Source of the DNA: a bacterium
Lineage (GTDB): Bacteria; BMS3Abin14
Reading direction: 5' to 3'
Assembly: GCA_020350725.1 (NCBI GenBank)
Contig: CP070719.1
Location: 1,150,681 to 1,162,312, forward strand
Length of the DNA stretch: 11,632 nucleotides
Each line of letters starts with the position of its first letter. Position 1 is the stretch's first letter. Under the pieces are notes generated by a model. The model was not told where the DNA came from and did not search any database. It was given only the letters and a program-made list of their open reading frames with translations. Positions 5,396 to 11,388 of this stretch are shown one piece after another. The translations under genes and the position numbers were made by a program.

Positions 5396-6406
5396 ATGAT
5401 GAGGAGAGAAAAGCTCATCCGTCCGGTCCTCGGCGGGGTCGTCCTCCTGGCCCTCCTCACGGCGGCGGGCTGTTCGGGTCCCTTCACCGGCAGGGAGCTG
5501 GCCGCCCTTCCCGTGGCCCGGGAACCCACCGGGGAGGACTGGGAGAAAACGGTTCCCCTGGTGGTAGAGGCCTGGATGGGGAACGTCCACGAGAGGCCGG
5601 AGATCGTCGCCCTGGACCGGGAGACCAGCCACAGGTCAACGGCCCAGTGCCACCACGGGCCCTCGGAGAGCGACCCGGTCGAGGTCCGGCTGCAGGCACT
5701 GTACAGCCGGGAGGAGATCTTCATCCTCGCCCAGTGGGAGGACAGGACGAGGGACACGGACCTGGGGCACTGGGAGAAAATGGCAGGGGGGTGGGCGGCG
5801 ACACCGGGGGCGGACGACGGCATCGCCCTGCTCTGGGGTCCTGCTGTGGAAGGAGAATTCAGGTGCCAGAGCGCGTGTCACATGGTGGATGTGGAGGTTT
5901 TCGACGGCCGGCGGGAGATGCAGATGAGGATGATGTTCGCCGGGGAGGGCATCGCCGATCTCTGGCGGTGGAGATCCGGGGTGACGGCACCCTTCGGTCT
6001 GGCCGACGACATGGCCGTCGACCGGAACGGCAAGCGCGGTGATGAGGGGCAGGCCCTGATCCTGGAAAACCACCCCCCCCCGACCGACGCCGAAGCGGCC
6101 GCCGAGGGGATGACGATACCATATGTCCTCATCGAGCCGCCGGGTGGAGATCAGGCCGACGTCCGGGCCGACGGGTCCTGGGACAGGGGACATTGGAAGG
6201 TCCTCTTCCGGCGCCGTCTCGTGACGGGAGACGGAGACGACAGGGTCTTCACCGCCGGCGACAGGTTCGGATTCGGCCTGGGTGTCTTCGACAACACCTT
6301 CAGGGATCATCATGTCGTCCAGGAGGGCCTCGAACTCAGGCTGGTGGCTGCCCAGGGGGGAGCGCTTAATGAAGGGAAGGAACGGTATGAACCGTTGGAT
6401 TTCTAA
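5396..6406 (+). CDS. Heme-binding lipoprotein, ethylbenzene dehydrogenase gamma-like (EB_dh) domain
   Basis: A 336-residue predicted lipoprotein with a basic n-region, hydrophobic 11-22, and TAAGC with C26 as the lipid-bearing cysteine. The rest matches the cytochrome c-552/DMSO reductase-like heme-binding domain family: EVRLQALYSREEIFILAQWED (96-116), DGIALLW (141-147), DLWRWRSG (188-195), GHWKVLFRRRL (265-275) and FGFGLGVFDN (291-300). Family members hold a heme and pass electrons as subunits of molybdenum enzymes or in multiheme chains. A CQSACH motif (C157-H162) followed by M163 looks like a CX3CH variant of a c-type heme site, and a second CH pair is at 85-86. No CXXCH is present. The start (tandem ATGs at 5396 and 5399) lacks a ribosome binding site and sits about 4 nt after the predicted sigma-54 transcript start. 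It is the first gene of the operon; its partner enzyme is not in the window. Confidence 0.8.
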   Translation: MMRREKLIRPVLGGVVLLALLTAAGCSGPFTGRELAALPVAREPTGEDWEKTVPLVVEAWMGNVHERPEIVALDRETSHRSTAQCHHGPSESDPVEVRLQALYSREEIFILAQWEDRTRDTDLGHWEKMAGGWAATPGADDGIALLWGPAVEGEFRCQSACHMVDVEVFDGRREMQMRMMFAGEGIADLWRWRSGVTAPFGLADDMAVDRNGKRGDEGQALILENHPPPTDAEAAAEGMTIPYVLIEPPGGDQADVRADGSWDRGHWKVLFRRRLVTGDGDDRVFTAGDRFGFGLGVFDNTFRDHHVVQEGLELRLVAAQGGALNEGKERYEPLDF

Positions 6407-7178
6407 CCGGCGGCCCCTGTCGGAAAGGTCCGCTGCCCTGGGGGCCATTGCGGCCGCCGTCCTGTCGGGGTTGTTCGTGTCGCCGGTTCTTCTTCTGACC
6501 GCCTGTCAGGAGAAAACCACCGGAGCTTCCGTGGTGGCCGGAAGGGTCGCCGTTCCCCTGTCCGAAGCCCGGATCTACATCTATCGGGAGGGTGAGGATA
6601 TCTACGGTCCGGCCCTTGTCGTCTCGGAACCCTCAGGACCCGACGGCCGATTCTCCCTCTCCCTCAAACCGGGCCGTTACATCGCTGTGGTGAGAAAGAG
6701 GCAGTCGGGTGACCTCGCCGGCCCGGTTTTGATCGGTGACTACAGGAGCGAGCCAATATCCTTCGAGGTCGCGGAGGGCAGACCGATAGAGCTCGACCTC
6801 GAGGCATCCGTCAAGACCGCCAACGAGAAGGTCTTCCCGCAGCCGGCCTCTGAGGTCCGGACCGGCATCGCCGGGACCGTCACCGACGCGGACGGCAAGC
6901 CGGTGGAGGGCGTCCGGATCCACGTCTACGACCACATCCAGATGTCCGAACGGCCCAAATATGTCGGCGAGAGGACAGGGGCCGACGGACGGTACATGGT
7001 ACCCGTCAAGAGGGGAGGGACCTATTATCTGGCCGCCCGGGACCGGTTCGGAGGCCCCCCCCAGCTGGGGGATCTCTTCGGAAGATACGATGAAGGAACG
7101 GTGGATCCGTCGGGGGTCGTGGTCAGGAAAGGGGAGGTCACCTCCGGCATCGACATCGTCGTGCATCGGGTGTGGTGA
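6387..7178 (+). CDS. Lipoprotein with two carboxypeptidase-regulatory-like domains
   Basis: A 263-residue predicted lipoprotein: a long signal with LLLTAC, C40 as the modified cysteine. Two transthyretin-like beta-sandwich repeats follow, about 49-136 (SVVAGRVAVPLSEARIYIY ... DGRFSLSLKPGRYIAVV) and 150-260 (GIAGTVTDADGKPVEGVRI ... DGRYMVPVKRGGTYYLAAR). The GxVxDxxGxPVxGVxV and DGxYxxxVxxGxYYLxAR patterns typify CarboxypepD_reg/Cna-B-like domains, which serve as binding or structural modules in envelope proteins. No catalytic residues are recognisable. ATG 6387 is chosen (GGGAAGG at 6374-6380); ATG 6369, preceded by a G-rich stretch, would add six residues and is a fair alternative. It overlaps the previous gene by 20 nt, implying coupling. 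It may be a scaffold or adhesion partner for the heme lipoprotein. Confidence 0.75.
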   Translation: MNRWISNRRPLSERSAALGAIAAAVLSGLFVSPVLLLTACQEKTTGASVVAGRVAVPLSEARIYIYREGEDIYGPALVVSEPSGPDGRFSLSLKPGRYIAVVRKRQSGDLAGPVLIGDYRSEPISFEVAEGRPIELDLEASVKTANEKVFPQPASEVRTGIAGTVTDADGKPVEGVRIHVYDHIQMSERPKYVGERTGADGRYMVPVKRGGTYYLAARDRFGGPPQLGDLFGRYDEGTVDPSGVVVRKGEVTSGIDIVVHRVW

Positions 7179-8068
7179 TGAGAGGATCCGTCGTCTCTCT
7201 GCTCGTCGTGGTCCTTGTCTCCTGCTCCACGGGCGAGGTCAGCGTCGCCGCCCTCGCCGAGGCCGCAGGAGAGGGCAATGCCAAGGCCGCAAAGAAGCTG
7301 ATCGAGACCATGGGATCGAAGGATGCCGAGAAGGCCCTGGCTGCCTATCAGTCGGTTCTGTCCCTGGGAAAGACGGTGGAGCCGCACCTTCGCCGGGGGC
7401 TGGACTCGAGGGATGCCGCGGTCTCCGAGGCATGTGCGGCCGTTCTCGGCAACCTGGGTTCACCGGACAATATTCCGTATCTCACCGCGGCGATAAGGGA
7501 AGGGGGGAAGGTACCCTACTCGGTCGTGTGGGCGCTGGGAGAGATCGGAGACCCGGAGGCGGTGCCGGCACTCGTCGAGGTCCTGCGGGGGCCCAACGAC
7601 GTGCTGAGAAAAGCAGCCGTCCGGTCCCTGATACGGATCGGCACCCCGGCCGGAGAGCACGTTCAGGCCCTGTTGGCCGAACCGCTCGGGAAAACCGGGC
7701 AACGGGCCGTGATCCGGGTCATCGGAGGGATCAGGCGCGGGGAAGCCCTGCGCCCCCTGACCCTGATCACCGGTGAGAACAGGGACGCCGCCGCGTGGGC
7801 TCTCGGCCGGATCGGCGATGCCGAGGCCCTCGAAGCGCTGGTCGGGGCCCTCGGGGACGCAAGGTGGGAGGTCCGCCGGGAGGCCGCCGAGGCCCTGGGC
7901 CGCCTCGAGGACGACCGGGCCGTGCCGGCACTGACGGATCGTCTCGATGACCCGGAGCCGGTGGTGAGGGAGTGGGCGGCGCGTTCTCTGGAGACCATCA
8001 CCGGCCGGCAGGTTCTGTACCGGGACGAGGACGGCAGGATGATCCCACCCTACAACCTCTACAGGTAG
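7178..8068 (+). CDS. HEAT-repeat lipoprotein
   Basis: A 296-residue predicted lipoprotein (hydrophobic 5-14, LVSC with C16). From about residue 66 it is a chain of HEAT/PBS-lyase-like helical repeats, for example PYSVVWALGEIGDPEAVPAL (113-132), VLRKAAVRSLIRIGTP (142-157), AAAWALGRIGDAEALEALV (204-222), EVRREAAEALGRLEDDRAVP (231-250) and VVREWAARSLETITG (262-276). Such repeats form a curved solenoid used for protein-protein docking; no enzymatic motif is seen, and a bilin lyase role is not implied. The C-terminus DEDGRMIPPYNLYR is non-repeat. ATG 7178 overlaps the previous TGA by one base (TGATG). GTG codons at 7172 and 7175 are in frame but less likely. A scaffold role in the envelope complex is inference. 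Confidence 0.8.
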   Translation: MRGSVVSLLVVVLVSCSTGEVSVAALAEAAGEGNAKAAKKLIETMGSKDAEKALAAYQSVLSLGKTVEPHLRRGLDSRDAAVSEACAAVLGNLGSPDNIPYLTAAIREGGKVPYSVVWALGEIGDPEAVPALVEVLRGPNDVLRKAAVRSLIRIGTPAGEHVQALLAEPLGKTGQRAVIRVIGGIRRGEALRPLTLITGENRDAAAWALGRIGDAEALEALVGALGDARWEVRREAAEALGRLEDDRAVPALTDRLDDPEPVVREWAARSLETITGRQVLYRDEDGRMIPPYNLYR

Positions 8069-8095
8069 AGAGTTCCCGGAGACGGACTGACCGAG

Positions 8096-9658
8096 ATGTC
8101 CAGAGAGCAGGCGGGACCGCTGACAGCTTCGAAGCTCTTTAAGAGTGCCACCTTCTGGACCTTCCTCAGGGGAGGGGCGGCCGCCGCCGCGGTCTGGATC
8201 CTTTTCACGGCCTGGGGACGCTGGGATATCCCCGGCGTCGACGTGGCCGATCCCCTCATGTACACCAACGCGGGAAATCTGGTCTTCTGGGTGGTGTGGA
8301 TGATGGCCCTCGTCGTCCTCGCACCCGTGGCGGGCCGGGCCTGGTGCGGGGTCTGCCCCCTGGGGACCCTGAACGAACTGGCCGCCCGCTGGGGGTTTTC
8401 CAGACCCTTTCCGAGGATCCTCCGGAACTCCTATCTCAAGGCGGCCGCTCTCGTCGGGACCGTTCTCCTCCTGGGCCTGGGCAGGATCCACCATTACCCC
8501 GCAGCCACTGCCTACTATGCGGCCGCGTGGGCCATCCTGGCGGTGGCCATGGGGGCCGTCTTCGCGGGGAGGTCCCTGTGCAGCTACGTCTGCCCCGTCG
8601 GCGGCGTACTGGCACTCTACGCCCGCGCGGCGCCCACGGTGATGGCGGTCCGGGCGACCGAAACCTGTGTGACGTGCACCGGCAGGGAATGCGTCAGGGG
8701 AAGCGAGCACTGGCTCCACATGGCCCTGGGCAGGCTTCGGTCCGCGTTACGGATCCGCCGCCATCCCTGCCCCGTGAACCTCAAGGTGTGGGAGATGGAG
8801 GGAGCGGAAAGGTGTCTGCTCTGCTTCAACTGCATGCGTGCCTGTCCCCTGGACAACGTGAAGCTCGCCCTCCGGAGTCCCTTTTCGTCCGTCTGGAACG
8901 AGAGGTACCCGAGGCTCTCGGACACGGTCCTGGCCGCGGCGGTAATGGGCTTCCTTCTCCTGAGCTTCTCCAGGTTCTGGCCCGCTCTCCAGGATATCCT
9001 GGCCCTCCCGGTGAGCGCGCTTGCGGGGGTGACCGGGGCTGCCCTCGCCAGACCCCTCTACCTCTTCTGGGTCGGCTTCGCCCTTCCCCTCGTCATCCTC
9101 GTCACACCATCCCTCTTCGTCGGCTGGGGCAGGTCCCTGCACCGGCAGCCGGTGAACGATCCGGGAGAAGGGGGACAGAAGGGGAGGAGGGTTTTCCCTG
9201 TCCGTCTCTGGCTGGCCCGGCAGTCGGCAGGGGGAGGGGAGAGGGGCGGCGAGGACGACGAGGAAAGGCTGGTGAACGGAAACGACTCCGTGCTGGGACT
9301 GGCCACCGTTCTCATGCCCTCTGTCGTGCCCGTGCTCCTGGGGGGACATCTCGCCCTGGCGGCTGTTAAGCTCAACGCGAAGGTGGCCTATATCGGCCTG
9401 GCCGCCGCCGACCCCACCGGCATCAGAACCTACATGGCGATCGAGGAGCTGGGCATCCTCCCGAGGCCCGGCCTCCTCCTTCCTTTAGCTGCCCTGAGGC
9501 CCCTCTCGGCGTTCCTGGTGGCCGGCGGCACGGCCCTCTCCCTTCTCGCGATCCTCAAGATCGCGAGAAGGGAGGCGGTTCCGGTGCTGCCCTACCTCGT
9601 CCAGGGGGTCGTCATCGGCGCCTGTTTCGCGGGAGGTCTGATCCATTGGCTGTTCTGA
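8096..9658 (+). CDS. NapH/NosR-like polytopic 4Fe-4S membrane protein
   Basis: A 520-residue integral membrane protein with roughly ten hydrophobic segments (e.g. 60-79, 115-130, 139-157, 275-292, 322-342, 398-417, 460-487, 498-518). Two family motifs sit at membrane edges: GRAWCGVCPLG (C84, C87) and GRSLCSYVCPVG (C162, C166). A classical ferredoxin motif CLLCFNCMRACP (C240, C243, C246, C250) is complete. A second Fe-S site is divergent, C191-x2-C194-x4-C199 with C225-P far downstream. Proteins of this kind (NapH, NosR, CcoG/RdxA) move electrons between quinone and periplasmic or cytoplasmic partners, or assist maturation. Residues 354-392 form a low-complexity Gly/Glu/Arg loop. The C-terminal extension with several membrane segments is longer than in NapH. 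The gene begins 27 nt after the HEAT gene with no strong Shine-Dalgarno near ATG 8096, so the start is less certain. A perfect inverted repeat lies near its 3' end. Confidence 0.8.
   Translation: MSREQAGPLTASKLFKSATFWTFLRGGAAAAAVWILFTAWGRWDIPGVDVADPLMYTNAGNLVFWVVWMMALVVLAPVAGRAWCGVCPLGTLNELAARWGFSRPFPRILRNSYLKAAALVGTVLLLGLGRIHHYPAATAYYAAAWAILAVAMGAVFAGRSLCSYVCPVGGVLALYARAAPTVMAVRATETCVTCTGRECVRGSEHWLHMALGRLRSALRIRRHPCPVNLKVWEMEGAERCLLCFNCMRACPLDNVKLALRSPFSSVWNERYPRLSDTVLAAAVMGFLLLSFSRFWPALQDILALPVSALAGVTGAALARPLYLFWVGFALPLVILVTPSLFVGWGRSLHRQPVNDPGEGGQKGRRVFPVRLWLARQSAGGGERGGEDDEERLVNGNDSVLGLATVLMPSVVPVLLGGHLALAAVKLNAKVAYIGLAAADPTGIRTYMAIEELGILPRPGLLLPLAALRPLSAFLVAGGTALSLLAILKIARREAVPVLPYLVQGVVIGACFAGGLIHWLF
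9538..9574 (+). repeat. Perfect 16-bp inverted repeat inside the Fe-S gene
   Basis: The left arm 9538-9553 (CTCCCTTCTCGCGATC) and right arm 9559-9574 are exact reverse complements separated by CTCAA. It lies in coding sequence for the last membrane region (SLLAILKIARRE), about 80 nt before the next gene starts. A perfect stem of this length within a reading frame is unlikely by chance. It might act as an attenuator, an RNase-resistant segment setting the expression of the two distal genes, or a recombination scar. Confidence 0.7.
9631..9637 (+). promoter_or_regulatory. Ribosome binding site for a TTG start
   Basis: GGGAGGT lies 8 nt before TTG 9646, inside the 3' end of the Fe-S gene. It decides the start of the small exported protein, as the nearby ATG at 9660 is out of frame. 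Confidence 0.75.
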
Positions 9659-10149
9659 GATGGCTTTTGACCCTGCTCCTGCTGTCGGCGGGAACTCCCG
9701 TCCAGGCGCACATGGGACGGACCATCTACCTCCTTTATCCCGAGGGCGCCGATGAATCCCTGGCCGCCAATATCGTGGCGGCCTACATGGGCGAACAGAT
9801 GGGCAGAGAGATCCTCGCGGAGGGCAGGAAGGGGACCGCCTCCTGTCTGGACGGTGTTATCGCCCGGGAGTCCCCCATGGCCCTCGTGCCGGCCGACGGC
9901 TGGGAGAGCGGGCCGTCCGGCCTGGTCAAGATGGACCCCGCCATCCGGGTTGGAACCAGCCGGTACGTACTGATCATGGGGCAGGAGGCGGCGGGACAGC
10001 TGCAGTTCAGCCTGGTCCGGCAGTACCTGTCCGTCCTCTCGGCGGGTCTCGATGGAAAAGACCTCGACAGGTCGATAGATCTGGTTCGGAGAGGAAGCGG
10101 GGCGCGCAAGGTGGCCCTCGACCTTCTCAGGGAAGGAGACATGCTGTGA
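9646..10149 (+). CDS. Small exported protein of unknown function
   Basis: A 167-residue protein I do not recognise. It starts at TTG with a strong Shine-Dalgarno sequence and overlaps the Fe-S gene by 13 nt. The N-terminus is a clean Sec signal peptide (LRWLLTLLLLSAGTPVQA, cleavage expected after A22). The mature part is soluble, with one cysteine and alternating alpha/beta character: TIYLLYPEG, ANIVAAYMGEQMGREIL, ALVPADGW, YVLIMGQEAAG and ARKVALDLLREGDML. The pattern vaguely recalls one lobe of a periplasmic binding protein, and the next gene encodes such a protein, but it is far too short for a complete one. It shares a 4-nt overlap with that gene. Periplasmic location is well supported; function is not. 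Confidence 0.75.
   Translation: MAVLRWLLTLLLLSAGTPVQAHMGRTIYLLYPEGADESLAANIVAAYMGEQMGREILAEGRKGTASCLDGVIARESPMALVPADGWESGPSGLVKMDPAIRVGTSRYVLIMGQEAAGQLQFSLVRQYLSVLSAGLDGKDLDRSIDLVRRGSGARKVALDLLREGDML
10133..10138 (+). promoter_or_regulatory. Ribosome binding site for a GTG start
   Basis: AAGGAG lies 7 nt before GTG 10146, which overlaps the previous stop as GTGA. It supports this start for the PhnD-like lipoprotein and tight translational coupling. Confidence 0.75.
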
Positions 10150-11141
10150 AGAAGCCCGCGGTGAAGATACTTCCTCCTGTTCCCCGGGTGCCCGCTCCCC
10201 CAACGAGAGCGCTGCCGGCCGGGGCGATCCTGATCCTGGCCGCCCTTCTCCTGCCTCTGCCCTCCTGTAAGGGTCCGGCCGGTGAGACGGGAAAAACCGA
10301 TCGGCAGGTTCAGGCGGAGACCAGACCCCTGCGGATGGGTTTCATGATCTGCGACAGCGTCGAGGACACACGGAGGAGGTTCGAGCCCCTCACCCGCCAC
10401 GTCTCCCAGGTCACCGGCCTCCCCATCGAGCCGGTCTATCTGAATACCTTCGACGTGCCCGAGGCCTACGAGAGGGGAGAACTCGACATCACCCACACAA
10501 ATTCCCTGCTCTACATCATGATGCGCGAGAAGGGACTCGAGCCCCTGGCCGGGGAGAAAAGGGGGAGCATGGGTACCATGGCAGCGGGAGGGATAGCGGT
10601 GAGGGCCGACAGCGACATCGAGACCCTTGCCGACCTGAAGGGCAGGAGCATGGTCTTCGGGCCCATGATGTCACCCACCGGTTACCTCGCCCAGTACGAG
10701 CTCCTCCTGAATGCAGGGATCGATCCGGAGGTTGACCTCGACTTCTACGCCATCCCGTGGGGCGCCTACAAACACGAGAAGGTGGTCTACGGTGTGTGGA
10801 TGGGCGCCTACGACGCGGCGGCGGTGCCCCTCCTCGACCTGGAGATCATGGTGGCCCAGAGAAAGATCGGCGGGGATGACCTCAGGATCATCGCCAGAAA
10901 CGACGCTGTGCCGTACTGCGTCTTCGGGGTTTCGCCGTCCGTCCCGGAGGAGACCAGGAACGCCGTCCGGTCCGCGCTCATGAACCTGACCGGCGACGTG
11001 ACGGTGCCGGTGGGCGAGGAGGTGGTCGCCGTCCTCAGGGCGGCCGAGGTCGACGGCTTCGTCCCCATCAGGGACACCGATTTCGACCGGCTCAGGGAGA
11101 TGGCGAAGAAGACGAACATGCCGCCGTATCAGGAGTATTAA
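10146..11141 (+). CDS. PhnD-like substrate-binding lipoprotein
   Basis: A 331-residue predicted lipoprotein (hydrophobic 26-39, LPSC with C41) with a type 2 periplasmic binding fold of the phosphate/phosphite/phosphonate (PhnD) family. Matching segments are RRFEPLTRHVSQVTGLPIEPVY (77-98), AYERGELDITHTNSLLYIMMREKGLEPLA (107-135), LADLKGRSMVFGPMMSPTGYLAQYELLLNAGIDP (161-194) and YGVWMGAYDAAAVP (215-228). Canonical members deliver ligand to the PhnC/PhnE ABC transporter, but no permease or ATPase gene is present. Related domains form the sensor part of histidine kinases such as TtrS, so a role presenting a ligand to the kinase is possible. The ligand cannot be read: the usual phosphonate-pocket residues are not clearly kept. 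It is the last gene of the operon, entered by a GTGA overlap. Confidence 0.82.
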   Translation: MKKPAVKILPPVPRVPAPPTRALPAGAILILAALLLPLPSCKGPAGETGKTDRQVQAETRPLRMGFMICDSVEDTRRRFEPLTRHVSQVTGLPIEPVYLNTFDVPEAYERGELDITHTNSLLYIMMREKGLEPLAGEKRGSMGTMAAGGIAVRADSDIETLADLKGRSMVFGPMMSPTGYLAQYELLLNAGIDPEVDLDFYAIPWGAYKHEKVVYGVWMGAYDAAAVPLLDLEIMVAQRKIGGDDLRIIARNDAVPYCVFGVSPSVPEETRNAVRSALMNLTGDVTVPVGEEVVAVLRAAEVDGFVPIRDTDFDRLREMAKKTNMPPYQEY

Positions 11142-11149
11142 AAGAGAGT

Positions 11150-11183
11150 AAAAAGGAGAAAGGGGAAAGGGGAAAGGGAGAAG
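11150..11183 (+). other. Homopurine tract after the operon
   Basis: A run of 34 purines without interruption (AAAGGGG-type units) lies between the operon stop and repeat element C. A homopyrimidine run of 27 nt (334-360) lies at the equivalent end of element A, so the tract seems to belong to the element. No hairpin-plus-T terminator is seen between 11142 and 11188. Confidence 0.6.
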
Positions 11184-11188
11184 CGGAC

Positions 11189-11388
11189 GCGGGGAGAAAT
11201 GAGTCCAGAGGCCAGCGTCCAGAGTCCAGAGGGAGCGATTTAAGGGTAATGCGTACCGAAGTATCGAGGTAGCTAAGTATCGAGGTGTTTAGATCAATAA
11301 AGAAGGAACACAAGGTTGAATTCCTCGATACCCCCATACCTCGTGACACCGATACCGACCGGATAGCGTGGAACCTCAATCTTCTGAC
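11189..11388 (+). repeat. Core of repeat element C
   Basis: About 200 nt, highly similar to the core at 3232-3430, with fewer than a dozen single-base differences in the central 180 nt as counted by eye. The TCCAG array at its start has one unit arranged differently. Imperfect inverted arms are at 11265-11285 and 11323-11343. Confidence 0.85.

Noticed and set aside
7178-8068. Phycobilin lyase activity for the HEAT-repeat protein
   Set aside because: Similarity is limited to generic HEAT/PBS-like repeats in a lipoprotein, with no phycobiliprotein context.
10146-11141. Phosphonate uptake operon
   Set aside because: Only the binding protein is present; there are no phnC, phnE or phosphonate catabolism genes, and the other operon genes are envelope redox and scaffold proteins.
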